A program made the translations under genes and the position numbers. 64,000 nucleotides of DNA, from contig NZ_LDWR01000043.1 in assembly GCF_001039005.1 (NCBI RefSeq), positions 1 to 64,000 on the forward strand, in the 5' to 3' direction. This DNA is from Burkholderia cepacia (lineage in GTDB: Bacteria > Pseudomonadota > Gammaproteobacteria > Burkholderiales > Burkholderiaceae). Each line of letters begins with the position of its first letter. The stretch's first letter is position 1. The notes under the pieces were generated by a model. That model was not told where the DNA came from and searched no databases. It saw nothing but the letters and a program-made list of their open reading frames with translations. This document shows positions 42,964 through 50,940 of the stretch, piece by piece.

Positions 42964-44103
42964 TCAACCCGACACAAACGGCAGCGCCGGTTGGTGTCCA
43001 CCGTTGTCGGCCAGCGCTTCCTCGCGATACAGGCCCAGCTTTTCCATCACCGGCAGGTCGTTGAAGCTGAACAGCACCGCATCCTCGTTGCCGCTGGCAT
43101 TAGCGTGCTCGTGCCAGGCCCACGAGGGCACACAGAAGATGTCTCGCTCCTGCCAGTCGAGACGCTGCCCGTTGATGACGGAATGGCCCCGGCCCTTGGC
43201 AACCTGGTACAGGAAGCTGCCGGTGTGCCGATGCGCGCTGCCGACAAAACCCGGCGGCAGCATCTGCATGCTCGCGCCGATGGTCGCCATCACGTGGCCG
43301 CCGTCGATCGGGTTGGTGTAATGCATCAACGCGCCGTCGAAGGGATCGTGCGCTTGCGCGCCCGCGTAGCGTTGCAGCGCGGCATAGGTCGCCTCCCAGG
43401 TGTACTTGAACAGCGGCGAATAACGCTGGGTCCAGCCCGCATGCTGCGGGCGCAGGCCGGCTGCCCCCCAGATGCCCGGGGAATCGTCGACCGGGTAGCC
43501 CACGGCCTGCTGCAGATCCGGATGCACGGCATAGAAACCGGCCTCCAGTGCATTGACCAGCGGAATGTCCAGGCCGTCCTGCCAGATGCACGGCAGACCA
43601 TCGTCCTCGACGCCGTGCTCATGCCAGGTGCCATTCGGAGTCAGCACGAAATCGTTCACGCCCAGCGTCATCTTGTGACCGTCGACGATCGTATAGGCAC
43701 CGCGCCCCTCCATGATGAATCGCAGCGCCGAAGACGAATGCGCATGGGCGCCTGCCCGCTCGCCCGGATGCATGACCTGCAAGCCCGAGTACAACCACCC
43801 GACCGCGGCGGCAACCTCCCGCCGGCCGGGGTTGTCCAGATAGATGACGCGCCGGCCGGCTTTCTCCGGTGTCACGAGCGACACCGAACGCAGCACGTGT
43901 TCGCGCAAGTCGCGGTAGCGCCAGAGCACCGGCACCGAATCGGACCTGGGTTGCCAAGGCTCGATCTTGTTGGCCACGGTCCATAGCGCGCCGGTTTTCA
44001 GCTGCTCCAGTTCCCGGTAGTAGGCCACCAGTTCGGGCGAATCCTCGACATTCGCACGACCGGCCACGTCTTCACGATAGGTATCGTAGTGATTCGTCGA
44101 CAT
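42964..44103 (-). CDS. gentisate 1,2-dioxygenase-like bicupin ring-cleavage enzyme
   Basis: A 379-residue protein with two cupin domains. In the first, iron ligands are H120 and H122 (ERAGAHAHSSSALRFI) and H161 (GTWHEHG), the pattern of gentisate, salicylate and 1-hydroxy-2-naphthoate dioxygenases. The second cupin keeps SAHRHTGSFLYQV and AWHEH. I start it at 44103 because AAGGAG lies seven bases upstream. The family opens rings carrying a carboxylate next to an oxygen or nitrogen substituent. In this operon 5-hydroxyanthranilate, the amino analogue of gentisate, is the substrate predicted by context. Confidence 0.9.
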   Translation of the reverse strand: MSTNHYDTYREDVAGRANVEDSPELVAYYRELEQLKTGALWTVANKIEPWQPRSDSVPVLWRYRDLREHVLRSVSLVTPEKAGRRVIYLDNPGRREVAAAVGWLYSGLQVMHPGERAGAHAHSSSALRFIMEGRGAYTIVDGHKMTLGVNDFVLTPNGTWHEHGVEDDGLPCIWQDGLDIPLVNALEAGFYAVHPDLQQAVGYPVDDSPGIWGAAGLRPQHAGWTQRYSPLFKYTWEATYAALQRYAGAQAHDPFDGALMHYTNPIDGGHVMATIGASMQMLPPGFVGSAHRHTGSFLYQVAKGRGHSVINGQRLDWQERDIFCVPSWAWHEHANASGNEDAVLFSFNDLPVMEKLGLYREEALADNGGHQPALPFVSG

Positions 44104-44143
44104 CAAATGCTCCTTGAATGCCATTCATCCCGGAGACGAATGG

Positions 44144-45559
44144 TCAGGATTCCACGGCGCCATGCTGCGCGATCACCGCCCGCGACGCCTGCGGCTTCCG
44201 GATCAGCGCATAGGCGACGACCAGCACCACCAGAAGCGGGATCCCCGTGATCACGGTCATGCGAAAGGCCGGCACGAAATAGGTGGATCCGATGATCGCC
44301 GCCATTGCGGCGGCGCCGAGAAGCGTCAGGAACGGAAAGCCCGGCAGACGGAACGTCGGCGTGACGCCATCACGCTCGCACGCGCGGCGGAAGCGATAAT
44401 GCGTGACGAAAATCATGAACCACCCAAACAATGCGCCGAACATTGCAATGGACATGACCAGGACAAACGAACCTTGCGGCATCACGATGCTCGTGACGGC
44501 GGCGAAGGCAACGCCGCCCGATGACACCACGAGGCTTCGCAGCGGAATGCCGTTGGCACCGACGACACTCAGGCCGGCCGGCGCATAGCCGCTACAGGCA
44601 AGGCTGAAAATCATGCGCGTGGCGACATAGAGCTGCGAGTTCATCGCCGACAATGCCGCCATCAGCACGACGAAGTTCATGATGCCGGCCCCCCACGAGA
44701 AGCCCGTCGTCTCCATGACCATCACGAACGGGCTTTTCCCGGTTCCCGCCAACTGCCACGGCACGATCGCGAGCATCAGCGCAACGGTGAGCAGATAGAA
44801 AACGATCAGCCGTAACACCGCGGACTTGAAAGCGCCGCGCGCTGCACGCTCAGGGTCCTCGGCCTCGCCCGCGGCGACCGCGATGAACTCGATCCCGATG
44901 AAGCTGAAGATCGCGACGACAACCGCATGCCACATACCGTCCCAGCCGTGCGGGAAGAAGCCGCCGTTCGCATGGAAGTTGGCAAAGCCGATGCCACTGG
45001 CGGGCGTAGCGGTGAATACCGTGTAGCTTCCCATCAGGATGAACCCGACGATCGCGGCAACCTTGACGACCGAAAACCAGTATTCGGCGACGCCGAACGA
45101 GCCGACGCTGCGAGCATTCAGGCAGATCAGCACAATCGAGAAGAGCACGATCCATAACCAGCCCGGCGAGCCCGGAAACCAGAACTTCATGTAGACGGAT
45201 ATCGCGGTGACTTCCGCACCGATGACCAACACCACCGATATCCAGTACGCATAGCGGACGACGAAACCGGCAAGGCTGCCCAGATAGTGCTCGGCATAAG
45301 AGCCGAACGACCCGGTACTGGGATGGGTCACCACCATTTCGGCCAGACACCCCATCAGGAGCAGCGCGACACACGCGCCGATCGCAAAGCTGAGAATCAC
45401 GCTCGGCCCCGCGACCTGAATGGCTGCGCCGCTTCCCAGAAACAGCCCGGTACCGATCGCGCCGCCTATGGCGATCATCGTCAGCTGCGGCGACGTCAGG
45501 CTCTTCCTCAGTCCTCGCTCGCGTTCGGTTCTCGCTAGAAACCCACTCACTTCCGACAT
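44144..45559 (-). CDS. APC-family amino acid permease (AroP/aromatic-amino-acid type)
   Basis: A 471-residue transporter with 12 hydrophobic spans. The N-terminus LRKSLTSPQLTMIAIGGAIGTGLFLGSGAAIQVAGPSVIL is the amino-acid-transporter signature of the AAT branch. HPSTGSFGSYAEHYLG and a GIEFIAVAAGEAEDPERAA loop follow. It probably imports the aromatic amino acid degraded by this operon. The start is about 70 bases downstream of the kynureninase stop. Confidence 0.92.
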   Translation of the reverse strand: MSEVSGFLARTERERGLRKSLTSPQLTMIAIGGAIGTGLFLGSGAAIQVAGPSVILSFAIGACVALLLMGCLAEMVVTHPSTGSFGSYAEHYLGSLAGFVVRYAYWISVVLVIGAEVTAISVYMKFWFPGSPGWLWIVLFSIVLICLNARSVGSFGVAEYWFSVVKVAAIVGFILMGSYTVFTATPASGIGFANFHANGGFFPHGWDGMWHAVVVAIFSFIGIEFIAVAAGEAEDPERAARGAFKSAVLRLIVFYLLTVALMLAIVPWQLAGTGKSPFVMVMETTGFSWGAGIMNFVVLMAALSAMNSQLYVATRMIFSLACSGYAPAGLSVVGANGIPLRSLVVSSGGVAFAAVTSIVMPQGSFVLVMSIAMFGALFGWFMIFVTHYRFRRACERDGVTPTFRLPGFPFLTLLGAAAMAAIIGSTYFVPAFRMTVITGIPLLVVLVVAYALIRKPQASRAVIAQHGAVES

Positions 45560-45632
45560 CGTTGTCTCCGATAATTAATATGTAATGCGAATTATTATGC
45601 GGGGACCGTTCCTCCCCGTCATACCCGCCGAA

Positions 45633-46868
45633 CTAGGTGAAGTCGCGGCGTTGCGCGTACTGCGCCTTATCCCACGCGCGCTCCTCCATGATGCGATCGA
45701 TCTCGTCGACCAGATGGTCCGTGTCCTCCATCGTATTGAAAAGCGGCGCGAAGCCGAATCGCATGAAATCGGGCATGCGAAAATCGCCGATGACGCCTCG
45801 CCGGGCCAGTTCCTGCATGATCGCGTACCCCTTCGGATGGCGAAGCGATACGTGGCTACCGCGTCGCGTCGCCTCCGGAGGCGATGCGATCGCGAATCCG
45901 TGGCGCACCAACCGTGCCTCCACCGCGGCGATGAACCGGGTGGTCAACTCCAGACTGCGAGTCCGAGCGGCTTCGATCGACACGTCGTCGAAGACATCCA
46001 GTGCACGAAGCAGGACGGACAATGCGATGACCTGGTTCGTCCCGCAAAGAAAGCGCTCGATGCCGGGCGCGGGCGCGTACGCCCCGGTAAAGTCAAACGG
46101 CGTCGCATGTCCGAACCAACCGGCCAGCGGCTGTTCGCAATTCGGAATGTGGCGTGCCGCGGCGTACAGGAACGCCGGCGCGCCCGGCCCGCCGTTCAGG
46201 TACTTGTAGCCGCATCCCACGGCAAAGTCGACGCCGCTGGCATCGAGGTTGCATGGCAACGCGCCGGCCGAATGAGACAGATCGGCAACCAGGAGCGCGC
46301 CTGCGTCGTGCGCTGCGCGAGTGATGCCGGCCAGGTCGTAGATCTCGGACGTCCGGTAATCGACATGGCACAGCAGGACCACGGCCACCTGCTCGCCCAG
46401 TACTTCGGACATCTCGCTCACTGGCACATTGACGATCTCCAGCCCCATCAGACGCGCGACTTCTCCCGCGATGTAAAGATCGGTCGGAAAGGATGCGGCG
46501 TCCGTTACGATCAGCCGCCGCCCCGGTCGCAGACGCACGGCGGCCGTCAACACCTTGAACAAATTGACCGAGGTCGAGTCGCAGGCCACCACCTGCCCCG
46601 GCGCCGCGCCGATCAGGCGGCCGATGCGCTCACCGACGCGCTGCGGCAACGTATTCCATCGTGCGTCCTGCCACGAGCGGATCAGGCCTTCCCCCCATTC
46701 ATGCGTGGTCGATACATAGACCTGCGTCTGCACCGCCTTGGGCAGCGGGCCCAGCGAATTGCCGTCGAAGTAGCGAATGTCGGGCGGCAGCGCGAACCGG
46801 GCGCGCGTCAGATCGAACGGATCTGCATGAACGGGCGTCGCGGTCGTCTGTTGGTCTTCAATCGTCAT
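45633..46868 (-). CDS. kynU: kynureninase
   Basis: A 411-residue PLP enzyme. Motifs: YFDGNSLGPLPK at about 33-44, CDSTSVNLFKVL, LLCHVDYRTSEIYDL and the Schiff-base lysine in GCGYKYLNGGPGAPAFLY (K222). It splits kynurenine (or hydroxykynurenine) into anthranilate (or hydroxyanthranilate) and alanine. The start overlaps the dioxygenase stop by one base (TGATG). The position supports a substrate arriving from that dioxygenase. Confidence 0.93.
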   Translation of the reverse strand: MTIEDQQTTATPVHADPFDLTRARFALPPDIRYFDGNSLGPLPKAVQTQVYVSTTHEWGEGLIRSWQDARWNTLPQRVGERIGRLIGAAPGQVVACDSTSVNLFKVLTAAVRLRPGRRLIVTDAASFPTDLYIAGEVARLMGLEIVNVPVSEMSEVLGEQVAVVLLCHVDYRTSEIYDLAGITRAAHDAGALLVADLSHSAGALPCNLDASGVDFAVGCGYKYLNGGPGAPAFLYAAARHIPNCEQPLAGWFGHATPFDFTGAYAPAPGIERFLCGTNQVIALSVLLRALDVFDDVSIEAARTRSLELTTRFIAAVEARLVRHGFAIASPPEATRRGSHVSLRHPKGYAIMQELARRGVIGDFRMPDFMRFGFAPLFNTMEDTDHLVDEIDRIMEERAWDKAQYAQRRDFT

Positions 46869-47809
46869 CACGCCCCCAGCACCGTGCGGATCGCCCACAG
46901 CTCGGGGAAGAACCGGTGTTCCACCACGTGCTTGAGCCAGCCTACCCCTGCGGAACCGCCGGTGCCCGGTTTGAACCCCAGGATGCGCTCGACCGATACG
47001 AAATGCCGCCACCGGTACTGCGAAAAGAGATCCGCAATCTCGATCAGCGCCTCGCCGAGCACATAAAGGTCGTTGTCCGGCGCGGGATCGGCGTAGACCG
47101 CGAGCCATGCCTTCTCCACGTCAGGATTCGGGACGTAGGTTTCGGCCCAGTTCCGCTCCAGCGCATTCGCCGGAATGGCGACCCCGCGGCGATGAAGCAA
47201 CGCGATGACGTCGTCGTAGAGGCTCGGCGCGTTCAGGGACTGCTTGAGCTGAGGGAACACATCCGGATTATTCGCATGTGCCTGAGCCATGCGGACGGCC
47301 TTGTTGCCGAGGATGAACTCGACGTGCCGATACATATACGACTGCTGGCCCGACGAGATGCCGAGGCAATCGCGGAATTCGTTGAAGCCGCTCGTCGTGA
47401 TCGTCGATAGCACGTCCCACGTCTTGACGAGGTATTCGAACAGTCGCTTGATCCGTGGTGCCAGCGCGAGCGCACCCGTGACGTCATCCGCCTTGATGCG
47501 TTGCTGCATGTTGTACAGCTCGTAGTGAATCGCCTTGAACGTCAGTTCCTTGCACTGCGTCATGAGGATGAAGACCATCTCGTCATGCCCTTCACTGCGC
47601 ATATGCTGCAGGCTCAGCAAAAGGTCGTTGCGATGATAGTCGATGAAAGGATTGCTCTTGCCCTCGAAGTCGACCATCGGCTCGCCCGCCGTGGTCTTCA
47701 CGGCGTCCGTACGGCTCTCGTCAGTCGAGATACCGATATCTCTCACGACCGACAGCTCAAGCGCCGGATCGCGAATCTCGGGGATGACGCGTTTGCGATA
47801 TACAGCCAT
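46868..47809 (-). CDS. tryptophan 2,3-dioxygenase family haem enzyme, with altered active-site motif
   Basis: A 313-residue TDO-family protein. The haem-ligand region RWRHFVSVERILGFKPGTGGSAGVGWL and the substrate-arginine region SYMYRHVEFILGNK are conserved. The motif that normally reads FIxxHQxxELW, whose His contacts the indole NH, here reads FILMTQCKELTF, so that His is Thr (about T84) and the Trp is Thr (about T90). The enzyme opens the indole ring of tryptophan or a derivative to the N-formylkynurenine. Its ATG overlaps the formamidase stop (TAATG). The altered pocket points to a substituted indole amino acid. Confidence 0.9.
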   Translation of the reverse strand: MAVYRKRVIPEIRDPALELSVVRDIGISTDESRTDAVKTTAGEPMVDFEGKSNPFIDYHRNDLLLSLQHMRSEGHDEMVFILMTQCKELTFKAIHYELYNMQQRIKADDVTGALALAPRIKRLFEYLVKTWDVLSTITTSGFNEFRDCLGISSGQQSYMYRHVEFILGNKAVRMAQAHANNPDVFPQLKQSLNAPSLYDDVIALLHRRGVAIPANALERNWAETYVPNPDVEKAWLAVYADPAPDNDLYVLGEALIEIADLFSQYRWRHFVSVERILGFKPGTGGSAGVGWLKHVVEHRFFPELWAIRTVLGA

Positions 47810-48639
47810 TACAAGCCTCCAAGCAGGTTATCGACGGCTTTCCCCAACTGGCTGGCGGGGTTTGCCAGATCAAACAGAATGTCAAAGTGGTTCCGGCCCG
47901 CTACTTCGAGACGCTCCACCGGCACGCCATACTTCGTCAGGCGTTCCGCGTGTTCGGCACTCTGACGTTTGAATTCGGCGGTTTCGTGTTCGCCCCAGCA
48001 CACGAGTGTCGGCGCGACGTGCCGGACCGGAAGCAACGCCGGACTGACCCTGTGCGCCCGGAGCGGATCCAGTTTCAGCGGTGCATTGATATAGGTGTGT
48101 GTGAGCGGGCGCAGATCGTAGATGCCCGAAATCAGGATCGAGCCAACCACGCGGTGCCGCATATCGGCCGACTCAGGCATCCGCACGGCCTGCATCGCGG
48201 CAAGATGGGCGCCGGCCGAACTGCCCGCCAGAACCAGATTCGTGTCCGGATATTCGCGCGTCAGCCCCTCGATCGCACATCCGCATTGACCGATCATCTC
48301 CTCGATGGTCGCGTTCGGCGCGAGCGTGTAGTTCACGGCCGCATACGATATGCCTCGCGCGAGAAACCCCGCGGCGGGAAAGCACGAATCGTCAGCGGCC
48401 AGTTCCTGCCAGTACCCGCCGTGGATGAAGACGAACATCAAACGGCGATCGGACGATGCCGCGTCGAACACGATCGAATACTCGTCCACGGCAGCGCCGT
48501 ACGCGAGACGGTGGTGAGCCCGCGCGCCCAGTACGATCGCGCTCTCGGCTGCATAGGCTGCGACTGTCTTCCGGTAGTCGGGCGCCACGCTGCTCGGGGA
48601 ATATTCCCGCTCCAGGGTGACCTTGACGTCTTCGTGCAT
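47809..48639 (-). CDS. arylformamidase, alpha/beta-hydrolase (HGGXW, eukaryote-like) type
   Basis: A 276-residue alpha/beta hydrolase with the oxyanion motif HGGYW (73-77), nucleophile S141 in AGSSAGAH and the His in AGRNHFDIL (about H251). This is the AFMID-like kynurenine formamidase fold, not the metal-dependent KynB common in bacteria. It removes the formyl group from N-formylkynurenines. It is the first gene of the eight-gene operon; an AAGGAGGCAG-like ribosome site lies before the ATG. The activity is inferred from its position before the dioxygenase and kynureninase. Confidence 0.88.
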   Translation of the reverse strand: MHEDVKVTLEREYSPSSVAPDYRKTVAAYAAESAIVLGARAHHRLAYGAAVDEYSIVFDAASSDRRLMFVFIHGGYWQELAADDSCFPAAGFLARGISYAAVNYTLAPNATIEEMIGQCGCAIEGLTREYPDTNLVLAGSSAGAHLAAMQAVRMPESADMRHRVVGSILISGIYDLRPLTHTYINAPLKLDPLRAHRVSPALLPVRHVAPTLVCWGEHETAEFKRQSAEHAERLTKYGVPVERLEVAGRNHFDILFDLANPASQLGKAVDNLLGGL

Positions 48640-48694
48640 GACTGCCTCCTTGATGGAGAAATTCTAGCCAGCCACGACGGGCTTTTCTTTTCGC

Positions 48695-48727
48695 TTTTGC
48701 CGCGCAAGCCCGGATATTCCGGCAAAA
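48695..48727. promoter_or_regulatory. inverted repeats between the tryptophan-type operon and its Lrp regulator
   Basis: TTTTGCC (48695-48701) and GGCAAAA (48721-48727) form a perfect 7-bp dyad. Inside it CCGGA-TAT-TCCGG (48710-48722) forms another. The segment sits about 60-90 bases upstream of the operon start and 95-127 bases before the regulator start. Lrp/AsnC proteins bind AT-rich dyads, so this is a good operator candidate. Confidence 0.45.
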
Positions 48728-48821
48728 TATGTCCACCCCGAAACACATTCAGACAGAATTTGCCTGCGTCGATCCAGAACCGGGGAAACCCTTACCCCTG
48801 CCGAGTACCCGAGGTCCAAAC

Positions 48822-49295
48822 ATGAAGCCCGTTCCGTTGAGCCCCGCAGACATTCAGATCCTCACCCATCTTCAATCTGATCCCAGAATGTCGATGGCAG
48901 CACTGGCCGAGGCGACCCATAGTTCGCAGTCTCCGTGCTGGAGGCGGGTCAAGCGGCTGGAAGAGTCGGGCGTGATCTCGGGCTATAGCCTCGAACTCGA
49001 CCGCAAGGCACTCGGTCTGGGGATCGATGCATTCGTTTACGTGAAGATCTCGTCGCATCGCGAGCAGGACGCGGTTGAATTTGAAAATGCCGTCAAGACG
49101 GTCGATCAAGTGCTGTCCTGCTTCATCTTGTCCGGGATAGAGGACTATCTGTTGCGCGTGGTCGCGACTGACCTCGACAGCTTCGCCATGTTCAGTCGGA
49201 AAAGACTGGCGACCTTGCCGCACGTTCGAGAAGTACGCAGCGCGTTCGTGATGCATACGATCAAGGACTCGCATCAATTACCGTTGCCTGATTGA
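48822..49295 (+). CDS. Lrp/AsnC-family transcriptional regulator of the aromatic amino acid operon
   Basis: A 157-residue regulator: winged-helix domain (PLSPADIQILTHLQSDPRMSMAALAEATHSSQSPCWRRVKRLEESGVISGY) and a C-terminal RAM ligand domain. I use the ATG at 48822 (GAGG seven bases upstream) because family homology starts there; a longer in-frame start at 48729 adds 31 unrelated residues. It is divergent from the eight-gene operon. Known bacterial kynurenine operons are also controlled by an Lrp-type protein (KynR), so it likely senses a pathway intermediate. Confidence 0.92.
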   Translation: MKPVPLSPADIQILTHLQSDPRMSMAALAEATHSSQSPCWRRVKRLEESGVISGYSLELDRKALGLGIDAFVYVKISSHREQDAVEFENAVKTVDQVLSCFILSGIEDYLLRVVATDLDSFAMFSRKRLATLPHVREVRSAFVMHTIKDSHQLPLPD

Positions 49296-49508
49296 TCTCC
49301 TCGCGCGCGGAGAACACGGGTGGCCGATGCACGATACGGCCCGGCTGCCACCTTTCCCACATACTGAACGCCCAACTTCCCATTAATAGGGATACCTGTC
49401 CAAATGTTGACGCGTTTCACGCCACGGCTCTAACGTTCGCCCCAACGCCATTCGATTCGGCCGCCCCGCTCGCGAGCGCTGGCCGGGCACAGAACACAGG
49501 AGACAACC

Positions 49509-50888
49509 GTGGCCCAATCCGCGTCACGCACCCATGCCAACCCGCCGGAGCCGCCGCTTGCTCGCGCCGACATCTCGCCAGAATCCGTCGCTCACGCAAC
49601 CGCAACCGCCCGGCCGAGCCGCAAGCGGCTGCTGATTCTCGCGCTCCTGTTCGTCACGGTGGTGATCAACTATCTCGACCGCAGCAACCTGTCGATCGCC
49701 GCGCCGGCGTTGTTCAAGGAACTGAACATCGATCCCGTCCGCGCGGGCCTCGTGTTCTCCGCGTTCGGCTGGACCTATGCGCTGATGCAGATTCCGGGCG
49801 GCTGGCTCGTCGACAAGGTCTCGCCGCGCGTGCTGTATGCGGGCGCGCTGGCGCTGTGGTCGGCCGCGACGCTGCTGCTCGGCTTCGCGGGTTCGTTCGT
49901 CGGGCTGATCGTGCTGCGTCTCGCGGTCGGCGCGCTCGAGGCGCCGGCCTACCCGATCAACAACCGCGTGGTCACGACGTGGTTCCCGACCCGCGAACGC
50001 GCGAGCGCGATCGGCGGCTACACGTCGGGCCAGTTCGTCGGCCTCGCGTTCCTCACGCCGGTGCTCGCGTGGCTGCAGGTGCATCTCGGCTGGCACATGG
50101 TGTTCGTCGCGACCGGCCTCGCCGGCATCGCATGGGCCGCGATCTGGTATGCGGTGTATCGCGAGCCGCGCGCGTTTCGCGGCGTCAACGCGGCCGAGAT
50201 CGCGCTGATCCGCGACGGCGGCGGGCTCGTCGATCTCGAAGACCGCATCGCGGCGCGCAGCGAACGCACGCCGTCGACCTGGCGCGACCTCGGCGTCGTG
50301 CTCGGCCGGCGCAAGCTGTGGGGCATCTATCTCGGTCAGTTCGCGCTGAACTCGACGCTGTGGTTCTTCCTCACGTGGTTCCCGACCTATCTCGTCAAGT
50401 ATCGCGGGATGGATTTCATCAAGTCGGGCTTCCTCGCGTCGCTGCCGTTCCTCGCCGCGTTCGTCGGCGTGCTGTGCTCGGGCGTGCTGTCGGACTGGCT
50501 GATGCGCCGCGGCGCGTCGCAGGGCTTCGCGCGCAAGCTGCCGATCATCTCGGGGCTGCTGATCTCGACCTGCATCATCGGCGCGAACTACGTGACGTCG
50601 ACGGGCTGGGTGATCGCGTTCATGACGATCGCGTTCTTCGGCAACGGCTTCGCATCGATCACGTGGTCGCTCGTGTCGGGGCTCGCGCCCGCGCGGCTGA
50701 TCGGCCTCACGGGCGGCGTGTTCAACCTGATCGGCAACCTGTCCGCGATCGCGACGCCGATCGTGATCGGGCTGCTCGTGAACGGCGCGGACTTCTCGCA
50801 CGCGATCACCTACATCGCCGCGATGGCGCTCGCGGGCAGCCTGTCTTACGGGCTGCTCGTCGGCAAGGTCGAACGCATCGACGCATAA
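49509..50888 (+). CDS. MFS transporter, anion:cation symporter family
   Basis: A 459-residue, 12-span transporter. It starts with GTG at 49509 behind a GGAG site. The first span LLILALLFVTVVINYLDRSNLSIAAPAL is the signature of the ACS family, which takes up organic acid anions such as tartrate, glucarate or phthalate. It is convergent with the C45-type gene and separated by a terminator. A sequence AATAGGGATACC near 49385-49396 resembles the GGGGGRCAYRCCG element found in the promoters to the right, but weakly. Confidence 0.9.
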   Translation: MAQSASRTHANPPEPPLARADISPESVAHATATARPSRKRLLILALLFVTVVINYLDRSNLSIAAPALFKELNIDPVRAGLVFSAFGWTYALMQIPGGWLVDKVSPRVLYAGALALWSAATLLLGFAGSFVGLIVLRLAVGALEAPAYPINNRVVTTWFPTRERASAIGGYTSGQFVGLAFLTPVLAWLQVHLGWHMVFVATGLAGIAWAAIWYAVYREPRAFRGVNAAEIALIRDGGGLVDLEDRIAARSERTPSTWRDLGVVLGRRKLWGIYLGQFALNSTLWFFLTWFPTYLVKYRGMDFIKSGFLASLPFLAAFVGVLCSGVLSDWLMRRGASQGFARKLPIISGLLISTCIIGANYVTSTGWVIAFMTIAFFGNGFASITWSLVSGLAPARLIGLTGGVFNLIGNLSAIATPIVIGLLVNGADFSHAITYIAAMALAGSLSYGLLVGKVERIDA

Positions 50889-50897
50889 CCGCCGCAC

Positions 50898-50919
50898 GGG
50901 CGGCACCCGCGTGCCGCCC
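50898..50919. terminator. bidirectional terminator
   Basis: GGGCGGCAC (50898-50906), loop CCGC and GTGCCGCCC (50911-50919) form a perfect 9-bp stem between the convergent MFS and C45-type genes. A short T/C-rich stretch follows. Confidence 0.65.
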
Positions 50920-50940
50920 TGCTCTCCCGTGGCCCGCGGA

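Noticed and set aside
42964..44103. Reading the cupin as a plain gentisate dioxygenase in a stand-alone gentisate pathway
   Set aside because: Possible by motif, but it does not explain why the three kynurenine-type genes, an aromatic amino-acid-type permease and a C-N hydrolase are in the same operon; kept only as an alternative.
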